Shown piece after piece: positions 6,924-11,579 of a stretch of DNA of 11,579 nt; within the stretch, counting starts at the first letter, position 1; each line of letters begins with the position of its first letter. Below the pieces are notes generated by a model that had not been told where the DNA came from, made no database searches, and worked only from the letters and a program-made list of their open reading frames with translations. This DNA is from Aquirhabdus sp. (GTDB lineage: Bacteria; Pseudomonadota; Gammaproteobacteria; Pseudomonadales; Moraxellaceae): assembly GCA_030152425.1 (NCBI GenBank), contig JASLJP010000158.1, forward strand, positions 1 to 11,579, in the 5' to 3' direction. Position numbers and translations under genes: made by a program.

Positions 6924-8108
6924 TTACAGACCCAGCACGCCGCGCGTTTCGCTGGCGATCTGACCTTCTTCATCAGTGGGGATGACCCAGATCTGGCGCA
7001 TGCTTGCAGCGCCTGCATCAATACGCCCCTCGGCACCGCGGATCATCTGCCGGTTTAAGTCGTGATCCATCACCAGCCCAAACAGCGGCAGCAGGGCAAT
7101 GGTTTGCGCGCGGATTGCCGCTGCATTTTCACCGATCCCGCCGGTAAAGATGATGCCGTTAAAGTCGGGCAGCGCGCAACTCATGGCCGCCAGTGATTGG
7201 GCGAGGCGATAGCAGAATACGTCGATCGCCAGCTTTGCCCCCAGATGCCCGTCATCGCGCGCTTCAAGCAAGGTGCGCATGTCGTTGGACAGACCGGATA
7301 GACCGAGTAAGCCACTTTTTTTATTGAGGATCTGGTCGATCTCATCCAATGACCAGCCGAGGGTGCGTACCAGATGGATATGCAGACTGGGGTCGATATT
7401 GCCACTGCGTGTGCCCATCACCACCCCTTCCAGTGGGGTCAGCCCCATGCTGGTATCGAGGCTAAGCCCCTGCCAGATGGCGCAAGTCGAGCAGCCATTG
7501 CCCAGATGGGCAGACAGCCAACTGCCTTGTGTGTGGGTCAGTCGATCGGCCTGCTGGCTGACATAGCGGTGACTGGTGCCATGAAAGCCATAGCGGCGTA
7601 TGCCGTGTTTGCTATACAGGTCGATCGGCAGGGCATAGCGGAATGCATGGGCTGGCATGGTCTGATGAAAGGCGGTATCAAACACCGCAACTTGTGGCAT
7701 GTCGGCGAAGAGACGCAGCGTGGCGTTGATGCCGATCAGGTTGGCGGGGTTGTGCAGCGGTGCCAGTGGGGTGGTCTGCTGGATCGCGTTGATGACCTCG
7801 GCGTCAATCTGTACCGCATGAGTAAAGGCTTCGCCGCCATGCACCACACGGTGACCGATGGCGATGGGGGCGATCTCGCCGAGATGGTGCAGGATCTCGG
7901 TCAGCGCGGCGGTATGGTCGGCATGCGGGATGGCGATCTTCAGTTTGGCGCCGTGTTCGTCGGTCACGGTCAGGATGGCTTCCAGCGTGCCCAGATTTTC
8001 TGCCAACCCCGAGCGGCGTGCCCGCGTGCCCTCGCCCCCATGCTCAGGCACGAGGGCAAATTTGATCGACGATGACCCACAGTTGATGACTAAAATCGGA
8101 CGCGCCAT
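6924..8108 (-). CDS. ackA: Acetate kinase
   Basis: AckA transfers phosphate between acetyl phosphate and ADP, yielding acetate and ATP, or activates acetate in reverse; cytoplasmic. It has 394 residues, within the usual 395-405 range. Motifs of the ASKHA fold are present: VINCGSSSIKF with Asn9, GHRVVHGG with Arg87, the catalytic Asp144 in FDTAFHQTMP, RRYGFHGTSHRYVS with His176, LSAHLGNGCS, GTRSGNIDP with Arg234, FTGGIGENAAAIR, and the C-terminal PTDEEGQIA carrying the metal-binding glutamate. The start is the ATG directly before the conserved RPILVINCGSSS; its ribosome binding site is weak (TTAGGCAGC). It is first in the ackA-pta operon. Two tandem promoter-like sequences with palindromes lie just upstream. 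Confidence 0.97.
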   Translation of the reverse strand: MARPILVINCGSSSIKFALVPEHGGEGTRARRSGLAENLGTLEAILTVTDEHGAKLKIAIPHADHTAALTEILHHLGEIAPIAIGHRVVHGGEAFTHAVQIDAEVINAIQQTTPLAPLHNPANLIGINATLRLFADMPQVAVFDTAFHQTMPAHAFRYALPIDLYSKHGIRRYGFHGTSHRYVSQQADRLTHTQGSWLSAHLGNGCSTCAIWQGLSLDTSMGLTPLEGVVMGTRSGNIDPSLHIHLVRTLGWSLDEIDQILNKKSGLLGLSGLSNDMRTLLEARDDGHLGAKLAIDVFCYRLAQSLAAMSCALPDFNGIIFTGGIGENAAAIRAQTIALLPLFGLVMDHDLNRQMIRGAEGRIDAGAASMRQIWVIPTDEEGQIASETRGVLGL

Positions 8109-8136
8109 GATCGCTGCCTAAAGCTTGAAATAATCG

Positions 8137-8165
8137 ACTATAGCCGACGCAGATGACCCTGTTGA
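8137..8165 (-). promoter_or_regulatory. Proximal ackA promoter candidate (P2)
   Basis: On the minus strand, TCAACA (8165-8160, 4 of 6) and TATAGT (8142-8137, 5 of 6) are separated by 17 nt. Transcription would begin near 8130, giving a leader of about 20 nt. The -35 box overlaps the TGATGAC-AG-GTCATCA palindrome. Confidence 0.45.
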
Positions 8166-8178
8166 TGACAGGTCATCA
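8163..8178. promoter_or_regulatory. Palindrome TGATGACAGGTCATCA, operator candidate at P2
   Basis: Arms TGATGAC and GTCATCA are perfect inverted copies around a 2-nt centre. It covers part of the -35 of P2. It shares the half-site TGATGA/TCATCA with the palindrome at 8205-8218, and an extra GATGAC half-site lies at 8152-8157. The same bases can also form a hairpin, GATGA-c-CCTGT with ACAGG-TCATC (8152-8177). Confidence 0.45.
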
Positions 8179-8190
8179 TTGCGGCGTTGT

Positions 8191-8219
8191 TCTATAACCT
8201 TTGGTGATGAATTCATCAA
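8191..8219 (-). promoter_or_regulatory. Distal ackA promoter candidate (P1)
   Basis: On the minus strand, TTGATG (8219-8214, 4 of 6) and TATAGA (8196-8191, 4 of 6) are separated by exactly 17 nt. Its -35 lies within the palindrome at 8205-8218. The leader from P1 would be about 75 nt and would include the second palindrome. Confidence 0.4.
8205..8218. promoter_or_regulatory. Palindrome TGATGAATTCATCA, operator candidate at P1
   Basis: A perfect 14-bp palindrome overlapping the -35 of the distal ackA promoter. Its centre is 41 bp, about four helical turns, from the centre of the palindrome at 8163-8178, so both would face the same side of the helix. Confidence 0.45.
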
Positions 8220-8244
8220 AAACGGGGTGGTTTTTGGCCACCCC
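8218..8244 (-). terminator. Intrinsic terminator of the M13 peptidase gene
   Basis: Read on the minus strand, GGGGTGG and CCACCCC form a perfect 7-bp GC-rich stem around a CCAAAAA loop, followed by G and five T. The stem begins 7 nt after the peptidase stop codon. It isolates pepO from the ackA promoters directly downstream. Confidence 0.85.
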
Positions 8245-8251
8245 CGATGCT

Positions 8252-10342
8252 TTACCACATGATCACGCGCTGGGCGGGTGCGATATACATCTTGTCGCTG
8301 TCTTTCACGCCAAAGGCATCATAGTAGCCGGGCTGATTGGCCAAGGCTCCATTGCCCCGGAACTGGGTCGGTGAGTGCGGATCGGTTTTCACATAAACGA
8401 TGGCCTGCGCATCGCGTACTTTACCCCGCCAGACCTGCCCCCAGCCCAGATAGAAGCGCTGATCACCGGTCAGGCCGTCGATCACCGGGGCAGGCTTGCC
8501 GCCCAGTGACAGATGATAGGCCTTGTAGGCGATGGCCAGACCCGAGTTGTCGGCGATGTTCTCTCCGAGCGTCAACTCGCCATTGACGGTGTAGCCGGGG
8601 ACGGGGCTATAGGCGTTATATTGTGAGATCAACGCTTTGGTTTTCTTGGCAAAATTAATGTGATCTTGCTTCGTCCACCACACGCGCAGGTTGCCGACCT
8701 CGTCGAACTGACTGCCTTGGTCGTCAAAACCATGGCTGATCTCATGACCGATCACCGCGCCGATCCCGCCATAGTTGACCGCATCATCCGCTGCCGCGTT
8801 AAAGAAAGGCGGCTGCAGGATCGCCGCAGGGAAGACGATTTCGTTCATCGACGGATTGTAGTAGGCATTGACGGTTTGCGGCGTCATCCCCCATTCATCA
8901 CGATCCACCGGCTTGCCGAGTTTATTGAGCGCATAGTTATAGTCGAAGACATCGGTGCGGATCTTGTTGCCCACCAGATCGTCTTTTTTGATCGCCAGCA
9001 GGGTGTAGTCCCGCCATTTTTTGGGGTAGCCGATCTTGACCGACAGCTTGTCGAGTTTCTTTTGTGCTTCAAGCTTGGTCGCCGGGCTCATCCAGTCCAG
9101 CGTATCGATACTGCGGTGATAGGCCGTGATCAGGTTTTGCACCAGAAGCTCCATGCGCGCTTTGTTCTGCGGCGGGAAATACTGCTGGACATAGATCTGA
9201 CCAAGTGCTTCGCCGATGGTGTCATCGACCATGCGTACGCCACGTTTCCAGCGGGGTTCATTTTGCGGAACACCGCGTAGCGCAGTGCGATAAAAAGCAA
9301 AATTTTCATCGACGTAGGCTTTGGACAGGTAGGGTGCAAAGTGGCTGATGGTGCGCAGTTTGAAATACGCCTTCCACTGATCAAGCGGGGTTTTGACCAA
9401 AATGCTGTCAAAGCCTTTGAAATAGCTCGGCTGACCGATGATCACTGAGTTGACCCTGCTGGCCAGACCCGTTTCGGTCAGGTAGCTGTTCCAGTCGTAA
9501 TGCGGCGCCAGCGTGGCGAGCTTTTGGGTATAGACCTTATTGTAGGTCTTGATGGGATCGCGGTTTTGCACCTTGGTCCATTGCACCTTGGCCAGCTCGG
9601 TTTCAAGCTGAACGATCTGCGCAGCATTGCGATGGGCGGTCTCTGCATCGGTGCCTGCGAGGGTCAGCAGTTTTTCGACAAAAATCTGATATTTATCACG
9701 TGCGCTTTTGAGCTTGGCATCGTCATCTTTGAGGTAGTAGTCACGGTCGGGCAGACCGAGTCCGCTTTGGTCAAAGCCGGCGACCATTTTGGTCGAGTCT
9801 TTAGAGTCTTGGCCGATGCCGAGGGCAATGGGAACCGTGACGCCGACCTGACCCAGATGCGCCATCAGTTGTGGAATTTGTTTTTTATCGGTCATGGCAT
9901 CGATCCGCGCAAAGACGCGATCCAGCGGGGTGGTGCCGAGTTTTTCGAGGGTGGCTTCATCCATATAGCTGGCATACAGGTCAGCGACCTTGGCTGCGTT
10001 CGAGCCGGGGAGGGTATCGGTGCTCTTGCTCACTTGCTCAATGATGCTATGTAGCTGGTTTACCGAGTTTTCGTCCAATTCGTCAAACGCCCCCCAGCGG
10101 GATTTATCCGCTGGAATTTCTGTGTTTTTCAGCCATTTGCCATTTACGTAGCTATAAAAATCATCCTGCGCCCGCACGCTGGTGTCGATATTTTTGAGAT
10201 CGATGCCCGAGTTAGGTGCGCTAATCGAGGTCGGCGCGGGTGCGACGCTAGGGGCGATGGCTGGGGCTTCGGCATGCCCAGTGGCGGTCAGTTGGCTCAG
10301 GATGGCGGCCGCAAGCACGGTGCGGGTCAGTAGGCGTTTCAC
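8252..10342 (-). CDS. pepO: Exported M13 family zinc metallopeptidase (neprilysin/PepO type)
   Basis: Zinc endopeptidase of the neprilysin clan, expected in the periplasm to cleave oligopeptides. I choose GTG 10342-10340 (696 residues): AAGGA lies 9 nt upstream, and translation then begins with a signal peptide, (M)KRLLTRTVLAAAILSQLTATGHAEA. An in-frame ATG at 10393 would add 17 residues before it, lacks a ribosome binding site and sits only about 8 nt from the predicted transcription start. An Ala/Pro-rich linker follows the signal peptide, then peptidase M13_N (about 55-430) and M13 (about 490-696). Numbered from the GTG, motifs are NAYYNP (492-497), the zinc motif HEISH (His533, Glu534, His537), GENIADNSG with zinc ligand Glu594 and Asp598, and RGNG near 662. 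The protein has no cysteine and ends VIMW, keeping the terminal Trp but not the Cys of the family CxxW tail. It is monocistronic, with its own terminator. Confidence 0.93.
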   Translation of the reverse strand: MKRLLTRTVLAAAILSQLTATGHAEAPAIAPSVAPAPTSISAPNSGIDLKNIDTSVRAQDDFYSYVNGKWLKNTEIPADKSRWGAFDELDENSVNQLHSIIEQVSKSTDTLPGSNAAKVADLYASYMDEATLEKLGTTPLDRVFARIDAMTDKKQIPQLMAHLGQVGVTVPIALGIGQDSKDSTKMVAGFDQSGLGLPDRDYYLKDDDAKLKSARDKYQIFVEKLLTLAGTDAETAHRNAAQIVQLETELAKVQWTKVQNRDPIKTYNKVYTQKLATLAPHYDWNSYLTETGLASRVNSVIIGQPSYFKGFDSILVKTPLDQWKAYFKLRTISHFAPYLSKAYVDENFAFYRTALRGVPQNEPRWKRGVRMVDDTIGEALGQIYVQQYFPPQNKARMELLVQNLITAYHRSIDTLDWMSPATKLEAQKKLDKLSVKIGYPKKWRDYTLLAIKKDDLVGNKIRTDVFDYNYALNKLGKPVDRDEWGMTPQTVNAYYNPSMNEIVFPAAILQPPFFNAAADDAVNYGGIGAVIGHEISHGFDDQGSQFDEVGNLRVWWTKQDHINFAKKTKALISQYNAYSPVPGYTVNGELTLGENIADNSGLAIAYKAYHLSLGGKPAPVIDGLTGDQRFYLGWGQVWRGKVRDAQAIVYVKTDPHSPTQFRGNGALANQPGYYDAFGVKDSDKMYIAPAQRVIMW

Positions 10343-10407
10343 GTATAGGCGTCCTTGATCTACGTTTTGAGGGTTAAAACGGGGTGTATGCATGACAGCG
10401 TTGACTG

Positions 10408-10416
10408 ACTATAACA
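10408..10416 (-). promoter_or_regulatory. Extended -10 promoter candidate for the M13 peptidase
   Basis: On the minus strand, TGT directly precedes TATAGT, forming an extended -10 (TGn plus 5 of 6). No good -35 is present, as is often tolerated with extended -10 elements. Start near 10401 gives a leader of about 60 nt to the GTG. Confidence 0.4.
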
Positions 10417-10505
10417 GTTTGGATCTTTTGATCTTCGCTAAAATAGTAACGAAAATATGTGATTTAAACACGCACATCAGTCAGTTATCGTCGAAAGCGG
10501 AGACG

Positions 10506-10534
10506 AAAAAAAAGCCCAGTGGGGTAACTGAGCT
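10506..10534 (-). terminator. Intrinsic terminator of the small minus-strand transcript
   Basis: As minus-strand RNA, AGCUCAGU pairs with ACUGGGCU around a UACCCC loop, giving an 8-bp stem followed by a run of U (eight A on the plus strand at 10506-10513, the first of which closes the stem). One pair is G-U in this direction but an impossible C-A mismatch on the plus strand, which argues that the minus strand is the functional one. No known gene upstream on this strand needs it. Confidence 0.8.
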
Positions 10535-10538
10535 TGTA

Positions 10539-10553
10539 AAGCGATATTCGCTT
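10539..10553. repeat. Hairpin AAGCGA-TAT-TCGCTT before the terminator
   Basis: A perfect 6-bp stem with a 3-nt loop directly between the stop codon of the third tiny ORF (10556-10554) and the terminator. It could protect the RNA or act in stalling or attenuation. Confidence 0.45.
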
Positions 10554-10613
10554 CTAAAGGGGTCTTACATGTTCGCTGGGAGAGCTACGTCGCAAGTCAT
10601 AAAAAGTTTTCAT
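10554..10613 (-). CDS. Tiny ORF C, 19 codons (speculative)
   Basis: Would encode MKTFYDLRRSSPSEHVRPL, with three arginines (CGA, CGT, AGA codons). Its ATG overlaps the stop of ORF B as ATGA, and it has no strong ribosome binding site of its own. The ATG lies in an inverted repeat, AGTCAT-N11-ATGACT (10595-10617), which could hide it. The ORF ends next to the 10539-10553 hairpin. A leader-peptide role is conceivable; coding is unproven. Confidence 0.2.
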   Translation of the reverse strand: MKTFYDLRRSSPSEHVRPL

Positions 10614-10648
10614 GACTGCTTCGGTAGGGCTATTGTTTCAATTTTCAT
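10610..10648 (-). CDS. Tiny ORF B, 12 codons (speculative)
   Basis: Would encode MKIETIALPKQS. It starts in an ATGA overlap with ORF A and ends in an ATGA overlap with ORF C. In the same frame an ATG at 10660-10658 would add MRTC. No ribosome binding site is visible, so it would depend on translational coupling. Confidence 0.15.
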   Translation of the reverse strand: MKIETIALPKQS

Positions 10649-10704
10649 GCAGGTGCGCATAGTGTGACTGTGTGCGTGTTTTGCTGCACCGTGTAAGTGG
10701 TCAT
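10645..10704 (-). CDS. Tiny ORF A, 19 codons (speculative)
   Basis: Would encode MTTYTVQQNTHTVTLCAPA, rich in threonine. It is the first of the three-ORF chain and starts about 100 nt after the predicted transcription start. Only a weak GAGAG lies upstream, 14 nt from the ATG, which lowers confidence. No homologue is recognised. Confidence 0.18.
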   Translation of the reverse strand: MTTYTVQQNTHTVTLCAPA

Positions 10705-10811
10705 CGTGGGTTTTGTTACTCTCGCGAAAAGTGCTGATCTGACCATACAGCGTGAATTGGATCGCATTTGCTACATTGTAAAGGTATATTTTTGGATATT
10801 AAGTGTTATTA

Positions 10812-10840
10812 ATCATATGGATGCTTTGATTTTTTTGCAA
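10812..10840 (-). promoter_or_regulatory. Minus-strand promoter for the small transcript
   Basis: TTGCAA (10840-10835, 4 of 6) and TATGAT (10817-10812, 5 of 6) are separated by exactly 17 nt. It is the best minus-strand promoter match found in this gap. The first copy of AAATAACGGT touches its -35 from upstream. Confidence 0.5.
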
Positions 10841-10849
10841 AATAACGGT
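10840..10849 (+). repeat. AAATAACGGT, copy 1
   Basis: 10-bp direct repeat, first copy, directly upstream of (overlapping by one base) the -35 of the minus-strand promoter. An activator site would be expected in this place. Confidence 0.4.
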
Positions 10850-10882
10850 AAATTTGTGCTTAAATAATGTACGTTCTGTGAT

Positions 10883-10911
10883 TTGAGCCACGAAATAACG
10901 GTTAACACAAT
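10883..10911 (+). promoter_or_regulatory. Candidate promoter of the alpha/beta hydrolase
   Basis: TTGAGC (10883-10888, 4 of 6) and CACAAT (10906-10911, 4 of 6) with a 17-nt spacer. Transcription would begin near 10918, leaving a leader of about 117 nt. The spacer contains the second AAATAACGGT. Confidence 0.4.
10893..10902 (+). repeat. AAATAACGGT, copy 2
   Basis: Exact second copy, 53 bp (about five helical turns) from the first, between the -35 and -10 boxes of the hydrolase promoter. Here the motif extends into TAAC-G-GTTA (10896-10904), a small dyad suggesting a protein site. Confidence 0.4.
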
Positions 10912-10923
10912 CTGCACGATTTT

Positions 10924-10975
10924 AAAAAAACGCCACGAGGTTCTGTAGCACACTGAAGGCCATTATTGGGTGGCG
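10924..10975 (-). repeat. CGCCAC/GTGGCG stem beside an A7/T7 run
   Basis: CGCCAC (10931-10936) and GTGGCG (10970-10975) are inverted copies 33 nt apart. On the minus strand the stem is followed by seven T (10930-10924), as in a terminator, but the loop is long and no minus-strand gene is seen upstream of it. On the plus strand it would be a stem in the hydrolase leader. Confidence 0.3.
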
Positions 10976-11034
10976 ACGCGTAGAAAAGCCTGTCATGGGG
11001 CAGCCAAATTTCCGCATAAAAAAGGAGCAAGACG

Positions 11035-11579
11035 ATGAGCTTAGTCAATGTCGGTATCGAAAACTCGGTACATATCAATCTCTACTATGAAGATGTGGGC
11101 AGCGGCTCGCCCATCGTATTGATCCACGGCTGGCCGCTCAACGCCGCCTCATGGGAAAAACAAACCGCCGCACTGCTGTCGGCAGGCTATCGCGTGATCA
11201 GCTACGACCGCCGTGGCTTTGGTCAGTCGACTCAGCCCTCCATCGGCTATGAGTACGATACCTTCGCTGCCGATCTGGATAAGCTGCTGACCAAGCTCGA
11301 CTTGCACAATGTCACGCTGGTGGGGTTTTCCATGGGCGGCGGTGAGGTGGCGCGCTATTTGGGCAAATACGGGTCAGAGCGGGTCAGTAAGGCGGTCTTT
11401 ATCGGCGCGGTTCCGCCTTATCTGCAAAAAGCGCCGGACAACCCTGCCGGTGTGGACAGCAGCGTGTTTGACGGCATCAAACTAGAGCTGGCCAAGGATC
11501 GTCCCGGGTTTTTAGCCGGCTTCCTGCAGAATTTCTATAATGTCGATGTGCTGGGGCCTAAAGGCAGCGGCCGCATCAG
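11035..11579 (+). CDS. Alpha/beta hydrolase, non-haem chloroperoxidase/arylesterase group (3' end outside window)
   Basis: The first 181 codons of a protein whose family is about 275 residues. The alpha/beta hydrolase fold is clear: IVLIHGWPLNAASW (27-40) with the oxyanion HGWP, VISYDRRGFGQS (54-65), and the nucleophile elbow VGFSMGGGEVARY with Ser99. IGAVPPYL (123-130) and the DNPAGVD/FDGIK stretch are typical of bacterial cofactor-free chloroperoxidase-like esterases. The catalytic Asp and His should lie beyond the window. Such enzymes hydrolyse esters, and their perhydrolase/haloperoxidase activity is often a side reaction, so the natural substrate is unknown. No signal peptide is seen, so it is cytoplasmic. 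AAGGAG lies 7 nt before the ATG, a strong ribosome binding site. Confidence 0.9.
   Translation, partial: MSLVNVGIENSVHINLYYEDVGSGSPIVLIHGWPLNAASWEKQTAALLSAGYRVISYDRRGFGQSTQPSIGYEYDTFAADLDKLLTKLDLHNVTLVGFSMGGGEVARYLGKYGSERVSKAVFIGAVPPYLQKAPDNPAGVDSSVFDGIKLELAKDRPGFLAGFLQNFYNVDVLGPKGSGRI

Larger units (their letters stand above)
10506..10805 (-). ncRNA. Predicted ~300-nt small transcript (sRNA or small-protein mRNA)
   Basis: The extent is inferred from a minus-strand promoter with its -10 at 10817-10812 and an intrinsic terminator ending in T at 10513-10506. The transcript would run towards pepO but stop about 90 nt before the pepO promoter, so it looks like an independent unit. It contains three tiny ORFs joined by ATGA overlaps and a stable 6-bp hairpin just before the terminator. 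No match to a known RNA family is recognised. It could be a regulatory RNA with a U-rich terminator, a small-protein message or both. Confidence 0.42.
10343..11034. other. Long region without conventional genes, pepO to alpha/beta hydrolase
   Basis: About 690 nt, much more AT-rich than the flanking genes. From low to high coordinates it holds the pepO promoter candidate, a minus-strand terminator (10506-10534), a hairpin, three tiny minus-strand ORFs, a minus-strand promoter (10812-10840), a repeated 10-mer, a plus-strand promoter (10883-10911) and an inverted repeat. No tRNA fold and no recognised RNA family were seen. Confidence 0.6.

Noticed and set aside
7374..8075. 233-codon plus-strand ORF antisense to ackA
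   Set aside because: It lies entirely opposite a well-conserved ackA; its protein has no domain character and its codon pattern mirrors the real gene.
8660..9280. 206-codon plus-strand ORF (and 9500-10054) antisense to the M13 peptidase
   Set aside because: Shadow frames of a clear metallopeptidase gene, without ribosome binding sites or motifs.
10422..10433. GATC-TTTT-GATC near the pepO promoter
   Set aside because: Only 4-bp arms of a self-palindromic tetramer; too short to call an operator or a methylation switch.
10392..10667. 91-codon plus-strand ORF upstream of the hydrolase
   Set aside because: No proper ribosome binding site, no recognisable domain, and it reads straight through the terminator hairpin and overlaps the pepO promoter. 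It looks like a chance open frame.
1..11579. Mobile element, CRISPR array, toxin-antitoxin or phage defence system
   Set aside because: No transposase, integrase, regular repeat-spacer pattern or defence protein was found; the protein genes are ordinary core functions.

Overview
The window looks like a stretch of gammaproteobacterial chromosome with moderately high GC. The best clue is the order phosphatase / rppH / ptsP, which is familiar from Pseudomonas and partly from Escherichia coli (rppH-ptsP). A long-form three-domain Pta paired with AckA fits the same group. The genus cannot be settled from this sequence. There are no rRNA or tRNA genes, CRISPR arrays, insertion sequences or other clear signs of transfer, so this is mostly housekeeping DNA.

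Layout. (1) Bases 1-2659, minus strand: rppH (RNA 5' pyrophosphohydrolase, Nudix) followed by ptsP (enzyme I of the nitrogen PTS), whose last ~65 codons lie outside the window. (2) Bases 2660-3047: a divergent promoter region with a perfect TATAAT and a G-rich direct repeat just before the next start codon. (3) Bases 3048-4702, plus strand: a compact three-gene run of a HAD-IB phosphatase, a small exported DUF4124-type protein and a class I SAM methyltransferase. (4) Bases 4757-8108, minus strand: ackA-pta, the reversible acetyl-CoA / acetyl phosphate / acetate pathway, converging on the methyltransferase gene. (5) Bases 8109-8251: the ackA control region, with two tandem sigma70-like promoters whose -35 boxes each overlap a TGATGA/TCATCA palindrome, next to the terminator of the following gene. 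(6) Bases 8252-10342, minus strand: an exported M13 (neprilysin/PepO-type) zinc metallopeptidase, probably starting at a GTG. (7) Bases 10343-11034: a long region without conventional genes. (8) Bases 11035-11579, plus strand: the first two thirds of an alpha/beta hydrolase of the non-haem chloroperoxidase/arylesterase group.

The most interesting area is region 7. On the minus strand it has a good promoter (TTGCAA-17-TATGAT) and, about 300 nt downstream, a strong intrinsic terminator whose stem pairs fully only as minus-strand RNA. Between them sit three tiny ORFs joined by two ATGA stop/start overlaps and a second hairpin. This predicts an undescribed small RNA or small-protein transcript ending before the pepO promoter. 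A 10-bp repeat (AAATAACGGT) occurs once at this promoter and once inside the divergent promoter of the hydrolase gene, suggesting shared control.

How the genes may work together: PtsP takes phosphate from PEP and AckA-Pta sets acetyl phosphate and acetyl-CoA levels, so two phospho-signalling branches of central carbon metabolism are present, but nothing in the sequence links their control. All regulatory calls are pattern matches by eye and have lower confidence than the protein calls.
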